Shown in pieces: positions 9,546-17,570 of a stretch of DNA of 35,476 nt. The stretch is taken from the NCBI GenBank assembly GCA_934339005.1, contig CAKRHR010000029.1:1-35476 (forward strand). The letters run 5' to 3'. Position numbers and translations under genes: made by a program. Below the pieces are notes generated by a model. The model was not told the DNA's origin. It did no database searches and saw only the letters and a program-made list of their open reading frames with translations. Every line of letters begins with the position of its first letter. The stretch's first letter is position 1. Origin of the DNA: an uncultured Catenibacillus sp. (GTDB taxonomy: Bacteria; Bacillota; Clostridia; Lachnospirales; Lachnospiraceae).

Positions 9546-10505
9546 GTGAAATTTTTCAGACGGAACCGTTTATCAAGAAAATCAATTAAAGAATCAATCG
9601 ATAATCTTCCGAGTGGACTATGCTTTTTTGAACATACAGGGCTTTTAATTCTGTGTAATCGGAAAATGTATCATTTAGCATATCTTTTGATGGGATATGA
9701 CCTGCAGACATGGGATGAATTATCTGACGCACTTAAATCACCACAGACACAGCATGTTGTTTTTCACTTAAATGATGCATTCGTGTTTGATGATCAGACA
9801 GCCTGGCAGTTTCGGGTCAGTAGTGTGCGTACTTCGGAAGGAGATGTTTATACGCAGGTTGTGGCGTCTGAGGTGACAGAGATTTATGAGAAGTATCAGC
9901 AGCTTCAAAATAGCCGGCAAAAATTGGATGAAATGAATGTCCATTTGAAAAATATTTCTGAAAATATCAGAGATATTGTCCGGGAGGAAGAAACATTGTC
10001 TATCAAAATGCAGGTGCATGATGATATTGGGCGAGGTATGATTATGGCAAGACAATTACTGGCAAAAGGGGCGGATGCAAAAGAAATCAGGCAAAACTGC
10101 AGCCAGATGGAAATGACGGTTGATTATTTGAATTATATGAATCAGACTGAACAAAAAAACAATGATTTAAAGCAATTGTGCGACCGGGCAGAGATGATGG
10201 GCGTGCAGCTTCATGTTGAGGGCACATTGCCGACAAAGGAAATGGCACGTACTATTTTTTTGAATGCTATTCGGGAATGTGTCACAAATTGTGTCCGGCA
10301 TGCCGGAGGTAACAAAGTCGAAGCGCAGATATTATATCGAAATGGAATCATATTGAGTGTCACTAATAACGGCAGTGTACCGACAGGTTTGATAAGAGAG
10401 GGCGGCGGATTGTCTTCTTTGCGCCAGCAGGTGGAAAAAGCCAGAGGTGTGATGACAGTGCGGGCATTACCTGTATTTGAACTGAGGATTCAAATGCCTG
10501 AATAA
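9546..10505 (+). CDS. soluble sensor histidine kinase (NarX/LiaS-like)
   Basis: A 319-residue protein without membrane segments. The N-terminal part (1-110) is PAS-like in size but not clearly recognisable. A coiled coil (about 115-150) leads to the phospho-acceptor His158 in QVHDDIGRG, a HisKA_3-like box. The ATPase part shows the N-box RECVTNCVRHA (Asn248), VTNNG and a G-rich GGGLSSLRQQV, so it should bind ATP. GTG at 9546 is preceded by AGGGAG 8 bases away and lies 16 bases after the previous stop. With a membrane pseudokinase before it and a NarL-type regulator after it, it is probably the catalytic half of a split two-component system. Confidence 0.88.
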   Translation: MKFFRRNRLSRKSIKESIDNLPSGLCFFEHTGLLILCNRKMYHLAYLLMGYDLQTWDELSDALKSPQTQHVVFHLNDAFVFDDQTAWQFRVSSVRTSEGDVYTQVVASEVTEIYEKYQQLQNSRQKLDEMNVHLKNISENIRDIVREEETLSIKMQVHDDIGRGMIMARQLLAKGADAKEIRQNCSQMEMTVDYLNYMNQTEQKNNDLKQLCDRAEMMGVQLHVEGTLPTKEMARTIFLNAIRECVTNCVRHAGGNKVEAQILYRNGIILSVTNNGSVPTGLIREGGGLSSLRQQVEKARGVMTVRALPVFELRIQMPE

Positions 10506-10549
10506 TGGAATACAGGAGCAGATGAGATCAGGCAGAAAGGAGTTGCAAG

Positions 10550-11179
10550 ATGATCAATGTCATGATTGTGGAAGACCAGAAAATGATTCGTGGTTTACTG
10601 GAAATATATGTTAATTCAGATACGCGGTATCATCTGGTACAATCCATTGCAAATGCCGCAGAGGCGCCCAAATATTGCAGATATACACCGGTGGATATTA
10701 TTTTAATGGATGTTATGACTGAAAACGGTGAAAGCGGACTGGATGCAGCGGTTGTAATCAAAAAGGAGTTTCCTAAAATTAAAATAGTGATTGTAACGTC
10801 ATTGCTGGACGAACGAATCCTTACCAAAGCGAGAGAAATCGGTGCGGACAGTCTGTGGTACAAAGATGTCAGCCCGGAGGAACTGATGGATGTGGTTGAA
10901 CGAACACTTGATGGTGAACATGTTTTTCCTGATCAGACACCAAAAGTGCCGATTGGTTACACAGATAATCATGCATTTACAAAAAAAGAAAAAGAGGTAT
11001 TAACGTATTTGGTTAAAGGTATGTCTTATCCACAGATTGCTGCGTGCATGGGGGTTGAAGTGGATGCGGTCAAATACCATATCCGGAATATGCTTCAAAA
11101 AACCGGCATGAAAAATAAATTACAGCTGACATTAGCGGTTCAAAATGCTAAAATAATAGTACCGGATATTGAATTATAA
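10550..11179 (+). CDS. NarL/LuxR-family response regulator
   Basis: A 209-residue DNA-binding regulator. The receiver domain (1-120) has acidic E8/D9, phospho-acceptor D54 in IILMDVM, the Thr/Ser of VTS and Lys in WYKD. The C-terminal LuxR-type helix-turn-helix (about 143-205) reads FTKKEKEVLTYLVKGMSYPQ and VKYHIRNMLQKTGMKNK, a textbook match. ATG 10550 has GAAAGGAG 7 bases upstream. It is the expected partner of the kinase at 9546, the last gene of the cassette. Its target genes are unknown; the envelope module directly downstream is a candidate by position only. Confidence 0.94.
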   Translation: MINVMIVEDQKMIRGLLEIYVNSDTRYHLVQSIANAAEAPKYCRYTPVDIILMDVMTENGESGLDAAVVIKKEFPKIKIVIVTSLLDERILTKAREIGADSLWYKDVSPEELMDVVERTLDGEHVFPDQTPKVPIGYTDNHAFTKKEKEVLTYLVKGMSYPQIAACMGVEVDAVKYHIRNMLQKTGMKNKLQLTLAVQNAKIIVPDIEL

Positions 11180-11324
11180 AATCAGAATAATGTGATGAAT
11201 AAAATGCCGCAGATGGTTATATTCGGCAACTACACGATAGGGTAGGGAAGAAATTCTCAAATCGTTATATAATAAAACCATAGAAATATCCAATGTTTGA
11301 TTATAGCAGAGGGGGAACATATAT

Positions 11325-12158
11325 ATGGGATTATTTGGTAAATTATTTGAGAAAAAAGTCTGCGACATCTGTGGCGGTGATATCGGACTGCTGGGTAATC
11401 GAAAACTTGAGGATGGCAATTGCTGTAAGGAATGTGCAGCAAAACTTTCACCGTGGTTTAACGAACGCAGACAAAGTTCAGTAGCTGATATTAAAGAACA
11501 GATTGAGTATCGCGAAGAAAATAAAGCAGCGGTTGCAGCTTTTCATACGACACGTACACTCGGACGCAATACAAAAGTACTTTTAGATGAGGATGCCGGG
11601 GTGTTTATGGTGACTTCAGCCAGAAATTTGTCAGAAGCTAATCCGGATGTTATTGCTTTTTCTCAGGTTACAGGATGCGATTTAGACATTGAAGAGCATA
11701 AAACTGAGGAAAAACGACAAGTCAAGGATAGCGAAGGCCATATGAAATCTGTCAGCTACAATCCTCCGAGATATAAATACAGTTATGATTTTTATATGAT
11801 TATCCGAGTAAATACACGCTATTTTGATGAAATAAAATTTAAATTGAACAGTTCATCTGTTGAAGTCGATATGAAAGGTCGTCCGATGGCAAATACCATG
11901 ATGGGTATGGTGGGACAGATGCCTTTATCCGGCCAGACATCAACAGATCCCCGTATGGCAGATCCGGATTATGCGGAATTTTACACGATGGGAATGGAAA
12001 TCAAGACTGCACTGACGCAGATTCATGCAAAAGTCAGGGAGGATATTGCAAAAGCGGAAGCACCAAAAATGGCGATAACCTGTCCGTGGTGTGGTGCTAC
12101 GACCATTCCGGATGCAGCCGGCTGCTGTGAATATTGCGGGGGCTCATTAAAAGGATAA
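11325..12158 (+). CDS. DUF4428 zinc-finger protein
   Basis: A 277-residue cytoplasmic protein. The N-terminal ~55 residues (KVCDICGGDIGLLGNRKLED, then CKEC) are a DUF4428 zinc domain. The middle part (about 80-200) is a beta-rich region resembling the plain domain that often follows DUF4428. The C-terminus is a single zinc ribbon (CPWC and CEYC, about 249-273). ATG 11325 follows AGAGGGGG. No enzyme motif is visible. It precedes the ydjG-like gene by 13 bases, so it is part of the same operon, standing where pspA (ydjF) heads the Bacillus ydjFGHI operon. Function is unknown; an adaptor or scaffold role is only an inference. Confidence 0.8.
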   Translation: MGLFGKLFEKKVCDICGGDIGLLGNRKLEDGNCCKECAAKLSPWFNERRQSSVADIKEQIEYREENKAAVAAFHTTRTLGRNTKVLLDEDAGVFMVTSARNLSEANPDVIAFSQVTGCDLDIEEHKTEEKRQVKDSEGHMKSVSYNPPRYKYSYDFYMIIRVNTRYFDEIKFKLNSSSVEVDMKGRPMANTMMGMVGQMPLSGQTSTDPRMADPDYAEFYTMGMEIKTALTQIHAKVREDIAKAEAPKMAITCPWCGATTIPDAAGCCEYCGGSLKG

Positions 12159-12171
12159 TGGAGATGAGATA

Positions 12172-13359
12172 ATGCAGGTAACAAACTATAAGTGCCCGGC
12201 ATGTACAGCACCTCTTCACTTTTCCAGTGAGACAGGAAAGCTGGAATGCGACTATTGTGGCAGTCATTTTACAGTTGAAGAAGTTGAAGCATTTTATGCT
12301 GAAAAAAATGCTAAGGCAGCCGAAAATTTTGAAAAAGAAAACTCGCAGGAAGCCGGGGCAGAGACAGATGCGGAAAAAGCAGCAGAGTGTATACATAAGG
12401 AGGCTGCGCAGCATGAAAGCAAATGGGATGATTCAACAATCAGTGAAGACTGGGGCGAAGATTCACAGTATATGCGTGCTTACAACTGCCCGAGCTGCGG
12501 TGCCGAACTGATGTGTGATGCAAGCACAGCGGCAACAAGTTGTCCATATTGTGGTAATCCGACGATTGTACCGGGACAATTTAACGGCAGCCTAAAACCG
12601 GATTATGTTATTCCGTTTTCTATGAATAAAGAAGCGGCCATGGCGGCACTTAAAAAGCATTATCGAAAGAGATTGTTTTTACCAAAGACTTTTTCAACGA
12701 CAAATCAGATTAAAAAAATTCAGGGTGTATATGTACCATTTTGGTTATTTGATGCACAGACACATGGTGATTGTAATTTTATAGCATCTAATTCGAGGAC
12801 ACACAGAGATGGCGATTATAAGATAACCCGAACAGATTATTTCAGTGTTGTCCGTGGCGGCAGTATCGAATTTGAAAATGTTCCAACAGATGCATCCAAG
12901 CAAATGCCGGATGATGTGATGGATTCTCTGGAACCTTTTGATTTTAGTCAGTTAAAACCGTTTGCTATGTCTTATCTGCCAGGTTATCTTGCAAACCGCT
13001 ATGATGTGAGTGTTAAAGACAGTGAGAGCAGAGCAGACAAACGATGTATGAAGAGTACTGAGCAAATTATGTATTCAAGTGTTGTTGGTTATCAGAACGT
13101 TCGAATGGTACGCAATGGCATGGCGCTTCAGCGGGGCAAAGTTCATTATGCATTGCTTCCTGTGTGGTTGATTAAGACAAAATGGCAAAAGAAAGATTAC
13201 TTGTTTGCTATGAATGGTCAGACTGGTAAATTTGTCGGTAATCTTCCGGTATCTAAGGGACGCTTCTGGGCATGGTGCGGCGGACTGACAGCAGTTTGCG
13301 GTATATTGGCATATGTATTGAATATCGGCGGCTTTTTCGCTTCCATATTCGGATTTTGA
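12172..13359 (+). CDS. YdjG-like zinc-ribbon membrane protein
   Basis: A 395-residue protein with an N-terminal TFIIB-type zinc ribbon (CPAC at 8-11, then CDYC), an acidic helical linker, and a second zinc ribbon (CPSC and CPYC, about 107-129). A conserved core follows (YVIPFSMNKEAAM, IQGVYVPFWLFDAQTHGD). The C-terminus has a hydrophobic stretch (WAWCGGLTAVCGILAYVLNI onward, about 368-393), so it is probably membrane-anchored with zinc ribbons inside. Domain order and neighbours resemble Bacillus YdjG, which forms a membrane complex with the TPM-domain protein YdjH. The orthology call rests on context and appearance, not an alignment. It sits between the DUF4428 gene and the TPM gene. Confidence 0.75.
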   Translation: MQVTNYKCPACTAPLHFSSETGKLECDYCGSHFTVEEVEAFYAEKNAKAAENFEKENSQEAGAETDAEKAAECIHKEAAQHESKWDDSTISEDWGEDSQYMRAYNCPSCGAELMCDASTAATSCPYCGNPTIVPGQFNGSLKPDYVIPFSMNKEAAMAALKKHYRKRLFLPKTFSTTNQIKKIQGVYVPFWLFDAQTHGDCNFIASNSRTHRDGDYKITRTDYFSVVRGGSIEFENVPTDASKQMPDDVMDSLEPFDFSQLKPFAMSYLPGYLANRYDVSVKDSESRADKRCMKSTEQIMYSSVVGYQNVRMVRNGMALQRGKVHYALLPVWLIKTKWQKKDYLFAMNGQTGKFVGNLPVSKGRFWAWCGGLTAVCGILAYVLNIGGFFASIFGF

Positions 13360-13377
13360 TCGGAGGTGGACAGCGCA

Positions 13378-14589
13378 ATGAAAAACATAAAAAAAGATAC
13401 ATATGCAATAAATGCACCAATTTCAGAAAAATTTCATAAGATAAAAGCGGCTCTTATATGCTTAAGTCTGTTGCTTTGTGGCATTTTTGGAATGACAGCG
13501 TTAGTATCTTTAGGATACCCGCTGGCAGTGTATGCTGCTTCGGATGCATCGGCGTCCATGACATTTATGGCAGAATCCAAAGAAGATGATGAGTACTATT
13601 ATGATTGCAGCGGCGAGTATGTTGTTTTGAATCAGGATCATACAGGGATGGTCGTGGCAGACAGTTGTGCTTATACGATTGAGTGGTCTTTTGATGGTGA
13701 TAAACTTGTATGGACAGACCACATGGATTATAAATTTGAAGGTACGATGACTGATGAAAAGACGATTCAGGGTAACTACAGAAGTAATCTGTATACTTAT
13801 GTTTTGTCTGATGAAGCAGCACCGATCCTGTCATTGTCACCGGAGGGCTGGGGTGAAAGCCTTGGCTATGTGACTGATGAGGCGGACATTCTGACGGATG
13901 ATGAAGAAGCAAAGTTAAGTGCGCAGGCTAAAGAAATTTCAGAAAAATATCAATGTGCGGTGTACATCGTGACATTGGATGATATGCGCAACTTTACAAA
14001 GAGTAATTCCATTGAAACATGTGCCGAGGAAATCCGTGCAGGCTATAATCTTGGTTATGGTTCAGGGCATGACCTTGTGATGCTTGTGCTTAGTATGGCA
14101 GAACGTGATTATGACCTGATGGCCTTTGGTGATTTTGGTAATGAATCCTTTACAGATTATGGGAAAGATCATATGGAAGATAAATTCCTGGATGATTTTG
14201 CTGATAATGAGTGGTATAATGGTTTTACAGATTATTTATCACAGTGTGATAAACTGTTAAAGTTATCCAGTGAAGGTAAGCCGCTTGATGTGGGTACCTC
14301 ACCAGCGTATATAGGTGTATCAGTGATTGCTTCGGTGATTGTTGGATTTATTGTTGCATTGATTATTTGTTGTATTATCAAAGGTACGATGCGAAAGACT
14401 TCTGAGAAGTCTGATGCTTCCAGTTATGTACTGCAAAATGGTGTACATATAGTTCATAGCCAGGATTTGTTTATGCGTACAACAGAAACGAGGATTTATG
14501 ATCCACCACAGCGTTCAGACAATGACAGCGGCGGAGGCGGTACAACTGTATCAAGTAGTGGAAGTTCTCACTCCAGTGGTAAATTTTAA
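13378..14589 (+). CDS. TPM-domain (YdjH-like) membrane protein
   Basis: A 403-residue protein. A hydrophobic segment lies near residues 23-50 (signal anchor). After an unassigned extracellular region comes a TPM domain (about 155-305) starting LGYVTDEADILTDDEEAKLS and including YQCAVYIVTLDDM and GYGSGHDLVMLVLS. A second membrane helix (about 317-340, SVIASVIVGFIVALIICCII) precedes a cytosolic tail ending in a Gly/Ser-rich stretch. The TPM family includes Psb32/MOLO-1 and the Bacillus envelope-stress protein YdjH. The frame is open from GTG 13366, but GGAGG overlaps that codon, so ATG 13378 is the start. It lies 18 bases after the ydjG-like gene. Confidence 0.85.
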   Translation: MKNIKKDTYAINAPISEKFHKIKAALICLSLLLCGIFGMTALVSLGYPLAVYAASDASASMTFMAESKEDDEYYYDCSGEYVVLNQDHTGMVVADSCAYTIEWSFDGDKLVWTDHMDYKFEGTMTDEKTIQGNYRSNLYTYVLSDEAAPILSLSPEGWGESLGYVTDEADILTDDEEAKLSAQAKEISEKYQCAVYIVTLDDMRNFTKSNSIETCAEEIRAGYNLGYGSGHDLVMLVLSMAERDYDLMAFGDFGNESFTDYGKDHMEDKFLDDFADNEWYNGFTDYLSQCDKLLKLSSEGKPLDVGTSPAYIGVSVIASVIVGFIVALIICCIIKGTMRKTSEKSDASSYVLQNGVHIVHSQDLFMRTTETRIYDPPQRSDNDSGGGGTTVSSSGSSHSSGKF

Positions 14590-14643
14590 GAGAATGCAGC
14601 AGATTAGAGCACACAATAGTTTGTGCACTTGGTAATATTTTTG

Positions 14644-14683
14644 ATATCAGGTCAGGAAATAATAAATCCTGACATTATGATAT
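14644..14683 (+). other. intergenic hairpin before small membrane protein gene
   Basis: GTCAGGA 14651-14657 pairs with TCCTGAC 14667-14673, and outer arms ATATCA 14644-14649 and TGATAT 14678-14683 extend it. There is no T-run, so it may be an RNA stability or processing element inside the operon rather than a terminator. Confidence 0.4.
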
Positions 14684-14713
14684 ATAAATTTATTTTAAGA
14701 AAGGAGAATTGTT

Positions 14714-15115
14714 ATGGAAAAAACAAAAGGTTCAGGATTTTTGAAGGTCACAGGTATTTTGATGATTATCGGCGGAGGTCTCTCACTTATTCTCGGTATC
14801 GTGTCATTATTGGGATTGGCTGTACTTGCATCATTACTTGATGATTATGGTCTGTGGGTTTTTGCAGCTGTTCTGGCATTAGTTGGTGTAATCATTGAAT
14901 TAGTAACAGGTATTGTTGGTTGTGTTAACTGCAAGAAACCTGAAAAAGCAACAGTTTGTCTCGTTTGGGGTATTATTGTAGCAGTTATAAACGTTGTTAG
15001 TGAAATTTTATCTGTTGTTGCCGGCGGCGAGTTCAGTGTTGTAAGCTTAATCCTTGGCTTAGTACTTCCTGTACTGTTTATTATCGGTGCAGTATTAAAC
15101 AAAAAACAAGCATAA
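14714..15115 (+). CDS. small four-helix membrane protein, unknown function
   Basis: A 133-residue very hydrophobic protein with about four membrane segments (roughly residues 11-35, 45-68, 78-100 and 105-128). Short polar loops include CVNCKKPEKATVC, whose cysteines could bind metal but do not form a full zinc ribbon. It ends in KKQA. A strong ribosome binding site (GAAAGGAGA) precedes ATG 14714. I do not recognise the family. It lies between the TPM and SPFH genes of the envelope module, so a role at the membrane in that complex is a reasonable inference. Confidence 0.8.
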   Translation: MEKTKGSGFLKVTGILMIIGGGLSLILGIVSLLGLAVLASLLDDYGLWVFAAVLALVGVIIELVTGIVGCVNCKKPEKATVCLVWGIIVAVINVVSEILSVVAGGEFSVVSLILGLVLPVLFIIGAVLNKKQA

Positions 15116-15132
15116 TTGAATTGAACCAATCA

Positions 15133-15161
15133 GCAGCATATGGGATTTTCCTGTATGCTGC
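15133..15161 (+). terminator. possible weak terminator before SPFH gene
   Basis: GCAGCATA 15133-15140 pairs with TATGCTGC 15154-15161 and the stem continues inward to a 3-base TTT loop (about 13 pairs, two wobble). It is followed by GTTGTTTA, a poor T-run, so termination would be partial. Confidence 0.45.
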
Positions 15162-15228
15162 GTTGTTTATAAAGAATAATCCTTGTGATTAACATATAGT
15201 AATATAACAATTTGAGGAGGATTTGAAT

Positions 15229-16611
15229 CTGGGATTAATCAGAGCTGCGTTAAATTCAGCAAAAGGGGTTCTGGCGGATCAGTGGAAAGAGTATTTTTAT
15301 TGTGATGCAATGGAAGAAAATGTGCTGGCATTAAAAGGACAGAAACGTGTGTCCGGTCGTGCCTCTAATAAAGGTTCAGACAATATTATTACGTCCGGAT
15401 CTGTGATTGCAGTGGCAGACGGTCAGTGTATGATGATTGTTGAACAGGGAAAGATTGTGGAATTTTGTGCAGAGCCGGGTGAATTTGTATTTGACGCATC
15501 CACAGAACCAACGATTTTTTCAGGTGATTTTGGACAGGGCGTCATGGAAAGTTTAAAGACGATGGGCAAACGTTTTACATTTGGCGGAGAAACTGCTAAA
15601 GACCAGCGTGTTTATTATTTTAATACAAAAGAACTTGTTGGTAATAAATATGGTACGCCAAGCCCGGTACCATTCAGAGTTGTTGATGAGCGCGCAGGTA
15701 TTGATATTGATATTTCGATCCGTTGCTTTGGAGAGTACAGTTATCGTATCTGTGACCCGATTTTATTTTACACAAATGTATGTGGAAATGTGGCTGATGT
15801 ATATACAAGAACCCAGATTGATGGCCAGTTAAAGACAGAGCTTTTGACAGCTCTTCAGCCGGCATTTGCAAAGATTTCAGATATGGGTATTCGTTATTCT
15901 GCATTGCCGGGACATACAATGGAACTTGCTGGTGCATTAAATGATGTCCTTTCTGCAAAATGGCGTGACCTGCGAGGCCTTGAAATTGTATCGGTCGGTG
16001 TTTCCTCAGTCAAAGCCAGTGAGGAAGACGAAACGATGATTAAGGAAATGCAGAAAAATGCAGCTTTCCGTGATCCGACGATGGCAGCCGCACATCTTGT
16101 AGGTGCCCAGGCAGCCGCTATGCAGTCCGCCGCAAAGAATGAAAGTGCAGGACCAGCTATGGCATTTATGGGAATGAATATGGCCAACCAGATGGGTGGT
16201 GCATCTACACAAAACCTGTATCAGATGGGACAGCAGCAACAGATGCAGCAGGCACAGAATACTCAGACACAGACTGGTGCACAACCTGCACAGCGCAGTG
16301 TGCAAGGGGCAGATGGCATGTCAGCAGATAGCTGGAAGTGCAGTTGCGGTGCAGTTATGACTGGAAAGTTCTGTACAGAATGCGGTGCAAAAAAACCTGA
16401 ACCAAAACCGGATCAGGGTACATGGACATGTCCAAGTTGTGGAAAAGTTGGTCTGACTGCTAAATTCTGTCCAGAATGTGGCACAAAAAAGCCGGTTGTT
16501 GCAAAGTATAAATGTGATAAATGCGGATGGACACCGGAAGACCCGACTCACCCGCCTAAATTCTGTCCAAACTGTGGTGACCCGTTTAATGATGGTGACA
16601 TTGTTGGGTAA
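15229..16611 (+). CDS. SPFH-domain (YdjI-like) protein with triple zinc ribbon
   Basis: A 460-residue cytoplasmic protein. The SPFH/flotillin-type core (about 1-290) begins GLIRAALNSAKGVLADQWKE and contains YRICDPILFYTNV. A helical, Met/Gln-rich stretch (about 290-360) follows, then three zinc ribbons: WKCSCG/FCTEC, WTCPSC/FCPEC and YKCDKC/FCPNC. It resembles Bacillus YdjI, the SPFH protein that links PspA to the membrane through YdjG and YdjH. Start: no ATG fits. TTG 15223 is only 2 bases after the GAGGAGG site, while CTG 15229 lies 8 bases after it and gives an N-terminus MGLI. I favour CTG, an unusual initiator. Last gene of the module. Confidence 0.88.
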   Translation: MGLIRAALNSAKGVLADQWKEYFYCDAMEENVLALKGQKRVSGRASNKGSDNIITSGSVIAVADGQCMMIVEQGKIVEFCAEPGEFVFDASTEPTIFSGDFGQGVMESLKTMGKRFTFGGETAKDQRVYYFNTKELVGNKYGTPSPVPFRVVDERAGIDIDISIRCFGEYSYRICDPILFYTNVCGNVADVYTRTQIDGQLKTELLTALQPAFAKISDMGIRYSALPGHTMELAGALNDVLSAKWRDLRGLEIVSVGVSSVKASEEDETMIKEMQKNAAFRDPTMAAAHLVGAQAAAMQSAAKNESAGPAMAFMGMNMANQMGGASTQNLYQMGQQQQMQQAQNTQTQTGAQPAQRSVQGADGMSADSWKCSCGAVMTGKFCTECGAKKPEPKPDQGTWTCPSCGKVGLTAKFCPECGTKKPVVAKYKCDKCGWTPEDPTHPPKFCPNCGDPFNDGDIVG

Positions 16612-16670
16612 GATTCTATAAGCGAAAAAGATGATATGAGTGTCAATTAAGCAAAAAAATTTGAGCTGAT

Positions 16671-16751
16671 AAAAAAAATAAGCTAACCAACATTTGATTG
16701 TCCTTTTGCAGATGGTCTGTTTATATAGGACGCTGCGATGTTGGTTAGCTT
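16671..16751 (-). terminator. strong terminator of minus-strand mini-gene
   Basis: A perfect 14-pair stem (16680-16693 with 16738-16751) around a 44-base loop that can itself form GTCC/GGAC pairs. Read on the minus strand, it is followed by eight T (A-run 16671-16678 on +). On the + strand it is followed by TTTATCTTTT, so it may also end the SPFH operon. Confidence 0.85.
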
Positions 16752-16828
16752 TTATCTTTTGTATAAACAGGATTCCTCTTAATCGCAGCAATCTGCTTCT
16801 TTAGTGATGCGACAAAAACTGTTTTCAA
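16745..16828 (-). CDS. small cationic peptide ORF (27 residues), hypothetical
   Basis: Minus-strand TTG at 16828 opens a 27-residue frame that reads MKTVFVASLKKQ followed by IAAIKRNPVYTKDKS and stops at TAA 16745-16747, inside the 5' arm of the terminator. It is preceded by GAAAGGA (complement of 16834-16840), 5 bases from the start, and by a promoter with a perfect TATAAT. The peptide is basic (five Lys, one Arg against one Asp). Its first half is amphipathic, like a short membrane-binding helix. I do not recognise it. The full set of signals (promoter, ribosome site, frame, terminator) in about 200 bases is why I report it. It could instead be a non-coding RNA of about 170 nt with a chance frame. 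Confidence 0.5.
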   Translation of the reverse strand: MKTVFVASLKKQIAAIKRNPVYTKDKS

Positions 16829-16848
16829 TATGGTCCTTTCATATGTGT

Positions 16849-16878
16849 ATTATAGTCCACATTTTTTGACAAATGCAA
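16849..16878 (-). promoter_or_regulatory. minus-strand promoter for the mini-gene
   Basis: On the minus strand TTGCAT (16878-16873) and TATAAT (16854-16849) are 18 bases apart, giving a start near 16842, about 14 bases before the small ORF. It overlaps, back to back, the + promoter of the phosphatase gene. Confidence 0.6.
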
Positions 16879-16895
16879 ATAGATTTTCCTAGTAT
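16866..16895 (+). promoter_or_regulatory. promoter for histidine phosphatase gene
   Basis: A perfect TTGACA at 16866-16871 and TAGTAT at 16890-16895 with an 18-base spacer. Its -35 region overlaps that of the divergent minus-strand promoter, so the two may compete. Confidence 0.6.
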
Positions 16896-17011
16896 TCATA
16901 AAATATTTTTGGTTTACAAAGTTGTATGGAGGATATATCATATTGATACAAAGGTAATTAATTCAAATTTGAGAACGATTGAATAATATAGCAAACAGGA
17001 GATTACGAAAA

Positions 17012-17548
17012 ATGGGACATTTTTATTTTACAAGACATGGACAGACTGTATGGAATGTGGAAAATAAAATCTGCGGTTCAACAGACAGTCCGTTGACAGA
17101 ACAGGGGCTGGCGCAGGCAAAAGCGCTGGGTGAAAAGATCCTTGAAGAAAAAATACATATCGATGAGATTATCTATTCACCTTTGAGCCGTGCTGCAGAT
17201 ACGGCCAAAAAGATTTCAGAGGTAACAGGTATTCCAGCTCGGGTAGAGCCAAGACTGATGGAACAAAATTTTGGCAAATGGGAATCCACACCAAGAGATG
17301 GTCTTGAATTTAAATATGAAAAAGAAAAATTTGTGTGCAGTTTTGACGGCGGTGAGTCCATGCTGCGGCTGTGTCAGCGTATTTACAACCTGATTGATGA
17401 CATCAAAAAAGAGGAAAATAAAGTTTATCTTCTTGTGGCGCACAATGGCATTTCAAGGGCTGTGCAGTCTTATTTTACAGATATGAGTAATACAGAGTTT
17501 GCAGAATTTGGCATCAAAAACTGCGAAATCAAACGATATGATTTTTGA
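17012..17548 (+). CDS. histidine phosphatase family protein (phosphoglycerate mutase-like)
   Basis: A 178-residue cytoplasmic enzyme of the histidine phosphatase superfamily. The catalytic motif is FTRHGQTVWN with Arg8 and the phosphorylated His9. IYSPLSRAADTAKKI carries the second Arg, and LLVAHNGISRA supplies the second catalytic His. Short length fits the broad-specificity GpmB/CobC-like group; the substrate cannot be told. ATG 17012 has CAGGAGA 9 bases upstream. An open frame reaches TTG 16979 but lacks a site. It lies directly before the riboflavin operon, but that operon has its own promoter and riboswitch, so a link to the unassigned phosphatase step of riboflavin synthesis is speculation. 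Confidence 0.9.
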   Translation: MGHFYFTRHGQTVWNVENKICGSTDSPLTEQGLAQAKALGEKILEEKIHIDEIIYSPLSRAADTAKKISEVTGIPARVEPRLMEQNFGKWESTPRDGLEFKYEKEKFVCSFDGGESMLRLCQRIYNLIDDIKKEENKVYLLVAHNGISRAVQSYFTDMSNTEFAEFGIKNCEIKRYDF

Positions 17549-17570
17549 TAAAAATATCAAAAATAAAGAC

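Noticed and set aside
16321..16791. 156-residue minus-strand frame opposite the SPFH zinc ribbons
   Set aside because: Antisense of repeated TGT/TGC codons, crosses the strong terminator, no ribosome site; different frame from the 27-residue mini-gene.
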